The translations under genes were made by a program, and so were the position numbers. The notes under the pieces are model-generated. The model was given only the letters and a program-made list of their open reading frames with translations, ran no database searches and was not told the DNA's origin. Source: Gracilimonas sp964505215 (GTDB lineage: Bacteria; Bacteroidota; Rhodothermia; Balneolales; Balneolaceae). Taken from it: 31,123 bases of DNA. Below are positions 1 to 7,101 of the stretch, in pieces. How positions within the stretch are numbered: position 1 is the stretch's first letter; every line of letters starts with the position of its first letter. Location of the stretch: positions 1-31,123 of the forward strand of contig CAZDGU010000020.1 in the NCBI GenBank assembly GCA_964505215.1, read 5' to 3'.

Positions 1-755
1 AGATTTTGCCCTTTTAGTCCCGAGTATTGTAATTCAGGTGTATGACCAACTTCATGTTTACGCAATCCGGCATAGTAATAAAGAGCCAGAATAGGCTTAA
101 ACCAGTGCTGAACTTTTCTGGGGTCAAATTCCGGAAGTTTATTTTTTAGCTCTATTTCTTCGTCAAAATTTTCAAAAACCGACATGAGTTCTTCTTCAGA
201 AATCATTTTTGGTCGAATACTGGATCGGACTTTGGGTAATTCTTCCCTTATCTGATCGATCAGATCTTTAGTCACAATCTTCCGTTTTTTTAAATAATAC
301 CACCAGGTTTTTAGATGTTTGAAATAAAATCCCATAGTGGCTGTTTTAATCTCTTTTCTGAGAATGACCCTTTCAAAATGCTTGAGGTGTATCCTGCGTG
401 GATCAATTTTTTCAAGATCATTTAATTCCACAAAATATTCTAAAACTCTTTTATATGCAGCAATAGTCGCAGGTGATAAATGTTTCTTGGATTCATAAAA
501 CATATCTATCGCCTCACGAACCGTTCGGCAGTTGTAGGGATTCTCTACTTCCTTTAAAGCTGCAATTGGGTCAAAGCTGGGATGGAAAGGATCAATTTTG
601 CCGAGACTCTCCAGGCGCTCCAGCTTAGAGATCATCTTGAGTGCTACATCCTTATGCCGGGTTTTAAGCGATTTAGTAATGGTTTGAGAAACGCCTTTTA
701 CGGAACTATGATATCGGACATAGTAATAGCGGTTTCGTTTCTTGAGATATGCCAT
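1..755 (-). CDS. Tyrosine recombinase / integrase, 3' end cut by window edge
   Basis: An open frame of 251 codons starts at the ATG at 755-753 and runs off the left edge, so only the N-terminal two thirds are present. The N-terminus (MAYLKKRNRYYYVRY) resembles the arm-binding domain of phage-type integrases. Residues of about 95-185 look like the SAM-like core-binding domain (SPATIAAYKRVLEYF). The catalytic domain begins near residue 190, and its first catalytic arginine is visible as AGLRKHE (Arg232). The remaining catalytic residues and the tyrosine lie outside the window. A GGAG-type ribosome site (TTTTGGAGACTTATC) precedes the ATG. The gene points away from the tRNA-Met half at 948-986, as expected for an integrase at the edge of its own element. 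Family assignment is good; whether the protein is intact cannot be told here. Confidence 0.85.
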   Translation of the reverse strand, partial: MAYLKKRNRYYYVRYHSSVKGVSQTITKSLKTRHKDVALKMISKLERLESLGKIDPFHPSFDPIAALKEVENPYNCRTVREAIDMFYESKKHLSPATIAAYKRVLEYFVELNDLEKIDPRRIHLKHFERVILRKEIKTATMGFYFKHLKTWWYYLKKRKIVTKDLIDQIREELPKVRSSIRPKMISEEELMSVFENFDEEIELKNKLPEFDPRKVQHWFKPILALYYYAGLRKHEVGHTPELQYSGLKGQN

Positions 756-819
756 GATAAGTCTCCAAAAATGTACCCCAAAACGAACCAAAATTGTGGG
801 AATGGAAGGGAATAAAAGT

Positions 820-849
820 GTTCCTTTTCGTTCCTTTTTGTTCGCTTAC
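820..849. repeat. Three 10-bp direct repeats upstream of the integrase
   Basis: Three adjacent units, GTTCCTTTTC, GTTCCTTTTT and GTTCGCTTAC, repeat with an exact 10-bp period, about one helical turn. A related GTTCGTTTT occurs on the other strand near 781-790. The units lie between the integrase start and the tRNA half, where integrase arm-type or excisionase sites are usually found. The binding role is inference. Confidence 0.5.
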
Positions 850-947
850 TAACTGTAAGAAAAGGGGCTTTTTTTTTAACTTAAGAGGCACATTTTGGCG
901 TTTTCAGTACTTTAAAAACACACAAGATAAGCTTCATACTTTCCGCC

Positions 948-986
948 TTATGAGTCGACTGCTCTAACCAACTGAGCTACGGGTCC
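948..986 (-). tRNA. tRNA-Met (CAT), 5' half only
   Basis: Read on the minus strand, the segment has a tRNA acceptor 5' strand (GGACCCG), TA, a D arm (GCTC...GAGC), a 5' anticodon stem GTCGA and the loop CTCATAA with anticodon CAT. The next bases should be TCGAC to close the stem, but GGCGG follows. No T-arm or acceptor 3' strand appears within the next 200 bases. The gene therefore ends exactly at the end of the anticodon loop, a classic tyrosine-integrase crossover point. The integrase at 1-755 lies immediately beyond it. Elongator Met is the likely identity, but tRNA-Ile with a modified CAT anticodon cannot be excluded from half a tRNA. Confidence 0.8.
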
Positions 987-1160
987 TTTTTTGTTCTTGG
1001 CGGTGATTTTTGAATAACCGCAAGACTCCAAAGATAATTATCTTATTCTTTAGAGTCGAATGTTTTTGACATGAATTTTTCGATAATTGTAAAATAGATA
1101 CCGTCCCAAAATAAAGCCTCTTACAGATTCCTGCTTTTTGGGCAAAGTCACTTTATTTAA

Positions 1161-1209
1161 TGCTTATTACAACATCCATCTTTAGCGGTTGTCTGTTAGT
1201 TAATAAGCA
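1161..1209 (-). terminator. Stem-loop downstream of the first stress-protein gene
   Basis: TGCTTATTA (1161-1169) pairs perfectly with TAATAAGCA (1201-1209), and the stem continues inside with CAAC (1170-1173) against GTTG (1188-1191). Two weaker hairpins lie further left: 1105-1142 (CCCAAAAtaAAGC with GCTTTTTGGG) and 1024-1057 (GACTCcAAAGA with TCTTTAGAGTC). All lie 3' of the minus-strand gene ending at 1253, so a terminator or 3' processing role is plausible. None has a clean U-run, so the call is weak. The rest of 987-1252 holds nothing I recognise. Confidence 0.3.
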
Positions 1210-1252
1210 CATCTGCGTTAAAGAAGAAATAAGCCTGCCCATAAAATACTTG

Positions 1253-2224
1253 CTACAAATCAGGATGCATAGTAAGTAGCGGCTTTTTGAGGTGTTGCGC
1301 TACAACACCTGTAGTTGAGCCTAACAACACTCGCGCAAGCCCGGTGCGGCCGTGAGTACTCATAACCACTAAATCCGTATTTTTATTACCATAATCACAA
1401 ATTTCGGTGTGGGCTGAAAACCCCTTTTTCACGATGCTTACAAATTTAACGGATGAGGTCTCTTTTCCATCATCCTTTGTGTAAACAAGCCGGTCTTCGA
1501 AATCTACGCCCGTACGCTTCACTTCAAAGCCCATTTCTGAGTGCTTTTCAAAGTACTCTTCTATGGATTTCATTATAGATTTATACACTGCAAGATCATC
1601 TTCTATGGTCATGGGTATTACTTCCATGCCCAAATTATAAGGCTCAATAATATGCAGCAACGTAATGCGCGCATCAAACAGAAGAGCTAAATGGAAAGCC
1701 TGCATTAAAGGTGCTATGGAGTTTTCAGAACCGTCAACCGGAACTAAAATCTCGTTTACCTGCTCATTGGTTAAGCTTTCGGACAGACTAAGAACCGGTT
1801 TGTGAGAATAGCGAATCACTTTTTCGGTGATATTGCTTCGCACTTCTTTAGATTCATGCCCGCCTTTATTACTCATTATCACCAAATCGCACTGGCTTTC
1901 GTTAGCCTTATTAGCAATAATTTGAGCAGGCTTGCGACCAACCAAGTTTATCAGTTGTCCGCGAAACTCTTTTGGAATATACGTTTCTGCAATTTCATGG
2001 AGCTTATCACTCGCTTCTTGCAGTATTTTTGGATATACATCCTCCTCCATATCAAACGGCACTCCTAAATGCTTCATGCTTTGTTCGTAATACGCCAGCA
2101 ATGGCGTAACATGAATCAGATCAACGGTGCATCGGTATTTACCTACCATCTCAGCAGCCATTTTCACAGCCTCAAGAGATGCATCAGAGAAATCGGTGGG
2201 TACTAAAATATGATTCACTTTCAT
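1253..2224 (-). CDS. Universal stress protein with two UspA domains
   Basis: The 323-residue protein contains two consecutive UspA folds. The N-terminal one starts at MKVNHILVPTDFSDAS and the second near residue 160 (NEILVPVDGSENS). The C-terminal domain carries the nucleotide-binding signature of ATP-binding Usp proteins, STHG, nine residues, then GS, with Ser in place of the first Gly. In the N-terminal domain the signature is degraded (SNKG, with no GS at the expected place), so only one domain is likely to bind ATP. The ATG at 2224 has a strong GAGGAGG site eight bases upstream. The gene lies 73 bp after a paralogue with the same layout (2298-3281), probably co-transcribed. Usp proteins are cytoplasmic and respond to starvation, redox or respiratory stress; the specific trigger cannot be read from sequence. 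Confidence 0.9.
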   Translation of the reverse strand: MKVNHILVPTDFSDASLEAVKMAAEMVGKYRCTVDLIHVTPLLAYYEQSMKHLGVPFDMEEDVYPKILQEASDKLHEIAETYIPKEFRGQLINLVGRKPAQIIANKANESQCDLVIMSNKGGHESKEVRSNITEKVIRYSHKPVLSLSESLTNEQVNEILVPVDGSENSIAPLMQAFHLALLFDARITLLHIIEPYNLGMEVIPMTIEDDLAVYKSIMKSIEEYFEKHSEMGFEVKRTGVDFEDRLVYTKDDGKETSSVKFVSIVKKGFSAHTEICDYGNKNTDLVVMSTHGRTGLARVLLGSTTGVVAQHLKKPLLTMHPDL

Positions 2225-2297
2225 AACAACCTCCTCATTTATTAGCTGGTACCCGATAGTACCTTAATTTTGTGAAGTTTGAGTGAAGCAAAACCCT

Positions 2298-3281
2298 TTA
2301 CTTTTCAAGGTCCGGTTTTATGGTAATTTGAGGAATATCAAGATGTTGAATTACATGTTCGGCCGTAGAACCTAACAGCATCCGGGACAGCCCTGTACGT
2401 CCATGCGTACTCATTACTAACAGATCGGCGTGCTCGTTGGAATAATCTATAATTTCGTGATGGGCGGCTATCGATTTCCGTATTACTGTTTCGCAAGCTA
2501 TGCGCGTTGTTTCTCCATCATCGCCATGGTGCACCAGCGTATTTTTAAATTCCCCTTCAGCTTCTTCTACCGTAAATTGGAAATCTTCATATTCTTCAAA
2601 AAATGTCTTTAATCGGTTTATAAGCCCTTTATATACGGCATTTTCATCAACCCCAATAGTAGTGGGCTCAATTCCATGCACATCATGTGCGTACATTTCA
2701 ATTACATTTAGCAGCTGTAAGTCTGCCTCAAATTTGCGGGCTGCAGCAAATGCTAAAGGAATGGCCCCTAACGAATGGTTAGAAAAATCGCAGGGTACTA
2801 CAATGGTGTTTATTTTGCTTGTTTCTATTTGCTCAGTAAGGGTAAGAACCGGCGTTTTTGAACGACGGACAATTCTGTCGGTTGCGCTGCCGTGGAAAAA
2901 AGCAGCGTAGTGTTCGCCCTTTGCACTCATCATAATTAAGTCATAATTCCCTTTTTCTATCTGCTGTAAAATTGAATCGGAGGGTTTGCGGTCTATGGTT
3001 ATGATATATTCTCCACGCCGTTCTTTGTCTTTTATGTGCTTATGAGCAAAAGCACTGAGCTCTTTTCGCTTACTCTCAATCAACTTCGGATATATATCTG
3101 AGTTCATACTCAGCGGAAGGCCGATTTTATCAAAACTATCACCCAAATATTTCGATAGCGGTATCACGTGCATTAAATCAACAATGCAATCAAAACGGTC
3201 AATAAATAAATCAGCTGATTTTAATGCCGCATTAGACTTTTCAGATAGATCGGTAGGTATTAAGACGCGTTTAATGTTCAT
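2298..3281 (-). CDS. Universal stress protein with two UspA domains (paralogue)
   Basis: The 327-residue protein also has a two-UspA-domain layout, beginning MNIKRVLIPTDLSEKS, with the second domain near residue 160 (NTIVVPCDFSNHS). It is clearly related to the gene at 1253-2224. The C-terminal domain has STHG-x9-GS. The N-terminal domain has SAKG followed by eight residues and GS, closer to a working nucleotide site than its neighbour. The conserved linker (ETVIRKSIAAHHEIIDYSNEH) aligns with the matching part of the downstream protein. The two genes form a tandem duplicate pair, and this is the upstream, promoter-proximal copy. The 184 bp upstream show no clear regulatory motif. Confidence 0.9.
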   Translation of the reverse strand: MNIKRVLIPTDLSEKSNAALKSADLFIDRFDCIVDLMHVIPLSKYLGDSFDKIGLPLSMNSDIYPKLIESKRKELSAFAHKHIKDKERRGEYIITIDRKPSDSILQQIEKGNYDLIMMSAKGEHYAAFFHGSATDRIVRRSKTPVLTLTEQIETSKINTIVVPCDFSNHSLGAIPLAFAAARKFEADLQLLNVIEMYAHDVHGIEPTTIGVDENAVYKGLINRLKTFFEEYEDFQFTVEEAEGEFKNTLVHHGDDGETTRIACETVIRKSIAAHHEIIDYSNEHADLLVMSTHGRTGLSRMLLGSTAEHVIQHLDIPQITIKPDLEK

Positions 3282-3465
3282 AGTGCTATGTATTTAAGGG
3301 TGAAGGTTGTGCTCTAATTTAATGGCCTTTACTGTAATATTCTCATCACTCTATACTAAATGGAATGAATTTCTATAAAATTGCTACTCTTAAAGTTGGT
3401 TGAAATTTAGCTCATAACAAAATATTTCATTCATAAAAATCACTTAGTGCGCATAAATGTTCCAT

Positions 3466-4602
3466 CTATTTTTCTCTGAGGCGCTCTAATCCCCCAACCA
3501 TAATTATTCCTGCTAATATTCCCAAAACTCCTCCCCACACATTGGGTTGATCGGTAGGCTTGGCACCTATCCAGCCGGGAACAAACGGCTCAGATTTGAT
3601 TAGCTTATTTTTCACCGTTTCAATTTCAGCTTTTTTCATTTCATCAAATAAAGACGCTTCGTTTTGGATGGTTCCAATCCGTTCAAATTCCGGTAAATTT
3701 GTTTTGGGTGGATTTTTCAGCAGTTCCTGAACTTCCGGATCTGTATAGTTTTCAACCCGTACCTCACGCACCTGCTGTACATATTCGCGGTGCTGATACG
3801 GCCAAATTACATATAACGAGCCTATTAAAAAGCCAATTAGTACCGCCAGCGTTTGGGCGTGATAGCGGGCGAGCAACCACGACAGAAACCGCGAAAAGAC
3901 AACCAATCCCGCAACGGCTCCCAAAACAAACGGCAATAATCCCAGCAAACCGTCCACAGTTTCTACGCCGCCTAATTTCCCGATGTTAGCCAGCAAATGG
4001 TCATATTTGCGCATAATAAGCAGCAGGTATGAGCCGGAAATGCCGGGTAAAATCATGGCGCAAATGGCAATACTTCCGCTTAGGAAAACAAATGCGGGGT
4101 GTTCGGGCGTATCGGTGGGTACCAACGAAACAATCCATATTCCAAATGCCATACCTAAAACTAACATCAGCGCTTCGGTTTTTGAAAACCGCTCCAGCGC
4201 TTTAATTAAAATATAGATAGAGCCGATAATCAACCCAAAAAACAGACCGTACACAATTTCGGGGTGCGTGAACATATATACCTGCAGCGGCACTACTTTG
4301 GTGAAAAATCCCAAGGCAGCAAAAATCCCAAAGAACAGCGTACCTAAGAAAAACAGATGGATTTCACTGAAGGCTTTTTTCCATTTAAAGCTGAAAAAAG
4401 CTTTTAAAAATTGCCCGTTTACACTTTTTATGGCATTCAGCAGTCGCTCATAAATTCCCACAATTAGCGCCATGGTTCCGCCACTCACACCGGGTACAAT
4501 ATCGGCCGACCCCATCAAAAAACCTTTGAGAGCTAAAAAGGGAGCTTCTTTAAGCGTAGTTGTATCCCGGGGTGATGCTTTTACCGGCTCTTTTTCAGTC
4601 AA
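3466..4602 (-). CDS. DUF368 membrane protein, PopT-type polyprenyl-phosphate transporter
   Basis: This polytopic membrane protein (378 residues from the chosen start) has the DUF368 signature near its N-terminus, LKGFLMGSADIVPGVSGGTM, followed by about eight to ten hydrophobic segments and a final one (GGVLGILAGIIMVGGLERL). DUF368 proteins (PopT) have been shown to recycle undecaprenyl phosphate across the cytoplasmic membrane, which supports cell-wall and surface-polymer synthesis; function here is by family. A soluble insert of about 80 residues (HREYVQQVREV...EPFVPGWIG) before the last helix is unusual. I chose the TTG at 4602-4600: GGGGAG lies seven bases upstream, while a TTG at 4617 has its purine run directly against the codon. 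With this start, only 2 bp separate it from the pcm stop codon, and its ribosome site lies inside pcm, implying translational coupling. Confidence 0.85.
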   Translation of the reverse strand: MTEKEPVKASPRDTTTLKEAPFLALKGFLMGSADIVPGVSGGTMALIVGIYERLLNAIKSVNGQFLKAFFSFKWKKAFSEIHLFFLGTLFFGIFAALGFFTKVVPLQVYMFTHPEIVYGLFFGLIIGSIYILIKALERFSKTEALMLVLGMAFGIWIVSLVPTDTPEHPAFVFLSGSIAICAMILPGISGSYLLLIMRKYDHLLANIGKLGGVETVDGLLGLLPFVLGAVAGLVVFSRFLSWLLARYHAQTLAVLIGFLIGSLYVIWPYQHREYVQQVREVRVENYTDPEVQELLKNPPKTNLPEFERIGTIQNEASLFDEMKKAEIETVKNKLIKSEPFVPGWIGAKPTDQPNVWGGVLGILAGIIMVGGLERLREK

Positions 4603-4604
4603 AA

Positions 4605-5255
4605 TTATTCTCCCCAACCTTTTTCGCCAATAAGCGGTACAAATTTAAAATCGGCCAATTCTTCCCGCTCAAATTCATTTTCGGAAATGCGTGTGATGCG
4701 TAACATCATCTGCTTTTGGTCGTCCCCAACAGGAATCACTAACCGGCCGCCAATACTAAGCTGCTGCACTAACTCATCGGGCACTACGGGTGCGCCGGCA
4801 GTTACTACAATGCCATCGTAGGGTGCATACGTTGACCACCCCAGCGTACCATCGCCTACCTTAAGCATGGCTCTGTAACCCAATTCTCGCAGCTGCTCTT
4901 TGGCGCGATGATATAATTCATGGTGGCGTTCCACACTGTAAACATCGGCTCCCAATTCACACAAAACCATGCACTGATAGCCTGAACCGGTTCCAATTTC
5001 CAGCACTTTTTCACCGGGTTCTATGGCTAACAATTCGGTTTGGGCGGCCACGGTAAAAGGCTGTGATATGGTTTGTCCCATCCCGATGGGCAGCGCCGTA
5101 TCGTTGTAGGCTTTGGAATGAAGGGCTGTATCAATGAGCCGGTGTCTCGGAATTTTCCCGATGGCATCCAATACTCGTTTATCCTCAATTCCTTTTTTCT
5201 GTAAGGTTTCTACCAGCTGCCTTCTGGGACGTACAAATCTACGATCTAACTGCAA
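4605..5255 (-). CDS. pcm: Protein-L-isoaspartate O-methyltransferase
   Basis: Pcm methylates L-isoaspartyl residues in damaged proteins using S-adenosylmethionine and so starts their repair. The family motif LPIGMGQTISQPFTVA is present, as is the SAM-binding motif VLEIGTGSGYQ at about residues 84-94. A TTG at 5393 would give 262 residues with about 46 unrelated N-terminal residues. I prefer the TTG at 5255-5253: AAAGGA lies six bases upstream and the 216-residue product matches the family length. Both candidates are TTG; no ATG is available before the conserved region. The gene heads a two-gene unit with the PopT-like gene. Confidence 0.88.
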   Translation of the reverse strand: MQLDRRFVRPRRQLVETLQKKGIEDKRVLDAIGKIPRHRLIDTALHSKAYNDTALPIGMGQTISQPFTVAAQTELLAIEPGEKVLEIGTGSGYQCMVLCELGADVYSVERHHELYHRAKEQLRELGYRAMLKVGDGTLGWSTYAPYDGIVVTAGAPVVPDELVQQLSIGGRLVIPVGDDQKQMMLRITRISENEFEREELADFKFVPLIGEKGWGE

Positions 5256-5506
5256 ATCATTATCCTTTAAGGGTGTTTGTTTTACTTCAAATGGAAAATT
5301 ACTTGGTTGTTTTTGGCTCTTCCTATAGTTCCCGAGCTTTATAAAAGTCACTTTATGTACCAATAAGTCGACTTTGAGTGTTCTCAAATTCAACCGTTAC
5401 CAAAATTCTGACTTTCCTGCTTTTCCACTGAATCCAAGTATAGGCATTTGATGCTAAAGATGAGATGCAAAGTTGAGGAATTAATCACTCTTTTCCTTAA
5501 GCTTAC

Positions 5507-5710
5507 CCTCGTTGCTAAGCACCAGCTTCCCGTGGAGTAAGTTGAAGCCACCGGTTATTAATACTTTCAGGTTTTTGAATCGCAGATTAAGAGGATTGCT
5601 CGGATGACACGGATTTTTTGCACTTAAATTGAAGACTATTTAAAAGTGGAATACTTCATCCGTGTAATCCATAAATCTGTGCAAAATCCGTGATTCAACA
5701 AATGGATGTT
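5507..5710 (-). repeat. Mosaic hairpin repeat R1 (5' side of lgt)
   Basis: This copy reads on the minus strand and has two modules. The core is CCACGGGAAGC...GCTTAGCAACGAGG, shortened here by an internal deletion (5507-5535). The arm is a stretch rich in ATCCG/CGGAT that forms an imperfect inverted repeat: TTTTTGAATCGCAGATTA near 5573-5590 against the end at 5683-5700. It matches R2 (6704-6942) along nearly its whole length and has the same ends. A GTG inside its right end opens an artefactual N-terminal extension of the lgt frame. The remainder of 5256-5827 holds nothing else I recognise. Confidence 0.8.
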
Positions 5711-5827
5711 AGAGCCGCGATTGGAGGTTGCTCTGATTTAAGAATTACACCGGCTCCTTTATTTTCAGGAAATGATTTTTATATCCTCTTTAGGTTCTTA
5801 TTTTCTGATGAAATTTCCAATAATCAG

Positions 5828-6667
5828 ATGATAATGCTTGCACTGCTGCAAAATTTAACGTGGGGTATAGACCCTGAAATCTTTTCTCTTGGCCCAATTG
5901 CCCCTCGCTGGTACGGACTGCTATTTGCCGGGGCTTTTATCTCCGGCTATATGTTTGGGGTGAAAATGTGGAAAGATGGTGGCCGCAAAGTCGCCGAAAT
6001 GGAAAGTATGCTTACCTGGATTTTAGTGGGAACCGTAGTAGGCGCTCGGCTGGGACACGTCATTTTTTATGATCCGAGCTATTATCTTCGAAATTTAGAT
6101 CAGGTGCTGGCCGTTTGGAATGGCGGCTTAGCAAGTCACGGTGCAGCCATCGGCATTATCATTGCCATGTACTATCAGGCAAAAAAAGCACCCAATATGA
6201 GTTTTTGGTGGCTGGCCGACCGGGTTGTAATTCCCACGGCCGTTGGCGGTGCATTTATTCGAACCGGTAACTTTTTCAATTCTGAGATTTACGGTCATGT
6301 AACGGATGTTCCCTGGGCTATTACTTTTACCAATCTTCCCGGAACTGCGGGCACCATGCCCCGGCATCCAACCATGCTGTATGAAGCAATACTTTGCCTG
6401 GCCGTATTTGCCGTGCTTTGGTATATCTATAAAAAATATAAGGCACACCCACCGGAAGGCTCTTTATTCGGCACCTTCCTAATTCTTCTTTTTACGGGAC
6501 GATTTTTTCTGGAATACACTAAAATTCCACAAGCTAACTTTGCCAGCGACTGGCTCTTTAACATGGGACAATTATTAAGCATCCCCATGGTGCTGATTGG
6601 CTTATATATTGTGTTTAAAACTGTGGATTGGAATAAGCAATCTCAATCTCCCGCAAACCCGGGTTAG
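5828..6667 (+). CDS. lgt: Phosphatidylglycerol-prolipoprotein diacylglyceryl transferase
   Basis: Lgt transfers diacylglycerol from phosphatidylglycerol to the lipobox cysteine of prolipoproteins, the first step of lipoprotein maturation, in the inner membrane. Seven or so membrane segments are present. Conserved features include GARLGHVIFYDP, the invariant histidine in GGLASHG (His104), RTGNFFNSEIYG with the essential arginine (Arg146) and glutamate (Glu153), RHPTMLYEA, and GRFFLEYTK (Arg225). The open frame extends back to a GTG at 5690, but that lies in repeat R1 and the added residues match nothing in the family. The ATG at 5828 (or 5834) gives 279 (277) residues, the usual length. The gene is bracketed by repeats R1 and R2. 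A substrate candidate in this window is the serpin at 29666-30913. Confidence 0.95.
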   Translation: MIMLALLQNLTWGIDPEIFSLGPIAPRWYGLLFAGAFISGYMFGVKMWKDGGRKVAEMESMLTWILVGTVVGARLGHVIFYDPSYYLRNLDQVLAVWNGGLASHGAAIGIIIAMYYQAKKAPNMSFWWLADRVVIPTAVGGAFIRTGNFFNSEIYGHVTDVPWAITFTNLPGTAGTMPRHPTMLYEAILCLAVFAVLWYIYKKYKAHPPEGSLFGTFLILLFTGRFFLEYTKIPQANFASDWLFNMGQLLSIPMVLIGLYIVFKTVDWNKQSQSPANPG

Positions 6668-6703
6668 TTTCGGTTTCGAGCTTATGTTTTTTGAACCGGG
6701 TTT

Positions 6704-6942
6704 CCTCGTTGCTAAGCTCTCCCGACTGCTCGGGACAACGCAGTCCCGGAAGCTCCGGCTTCCCGTGGAATAAGTTAAAGCCACCGGTTATTAATATTTT
6801 GGGTTTTGAATCGCGGATTAAGGGGATTGCTCGGATGACACGGATTTTCCGTGTCCGTGTTGTTGCAATATTGCAGCATAAATGACTTCCATCCGCGTAA
6901 TCCAAAAATCCGTGGAAATCCGTGATTCAACAAATGGGTGTT
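6704..6942 (-). repeat. Mosaic hairpin repeat R2 (3' side of lgt)
   Basis: This is the fullest copy, on the minus strand. The core (6704-6768) contains two perfect hairpins: GGAAGC/GCTTCC at 6748-6763 and CCCGA/TCGGG at 6721-6734. The arm contains GAATCGCGGATTAAGGGGA near 6809-6827 and an inverted partner ending at about 6930, around a middle of roughly 50 bases. It starts 36 bp after the lgt stop codon. The core is nearly identical to R6; the arm is nearly identical to R1. Confidence 0.8.
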
Positions 6943-7005
6943 TAAATCAGTATTTAGGATATTTTCAGGATTTCCTTCTTATCTCTTTAATCAAGCCCCA
7001 ACCGT

Positions 7006-7023
7006 CGCAAGCGTTCGCTTGTG
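7006..7023. repeat. Hairpin family B, copy 1
   Basis: CGCAAG-CGTTCG-CTTGTG folds into a 6-bp stem, allowing one G-T pair. Related hairpins with the same loop pattern (yGTyCG) occur at 14011-14034 and 28634-28657. It lies about 65 bp beyond R2, between lgt and the convergent porin gene. The rest of 6943-7101 shows no gene. Confidence 0.5.
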
Positions 7024-7101
7024 TCTCAACTCCGTCTTCCTTTTCTCTAACCATCAATTTTGCTCTTTTTGGATGAGCTTCCAATTCTTAACAATTTCAA
7101 C

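Noticed and set aside
756..986. Group I intron in the tRNA-Met anticodon loop as an explanation for the split tRNA
   Set aside because: No 3' half appears within the following 950 bases of the window, and an integrase gene fills the space; integration explains it better, although the left side is unseen.
1161..1209. Integron attC-like site
   Set aside because: It has CAAC/GTTG-type pairs in a stem-loop, but no RYYYAAC/GTTRRRY consensus ends and no integron integrase.
5256..5393. Longer start for pcm (TTG at 5393)
   Set aside because: The extra 46 residues have no family match, and a TTG at 5255 has a better-placed AAAGGA and gives the normal length.
5690..5827. GTG start for lgt at 5690
   Set aside because: The GTG lies inside repeat R1; the added residues are translated repeat and spacer.
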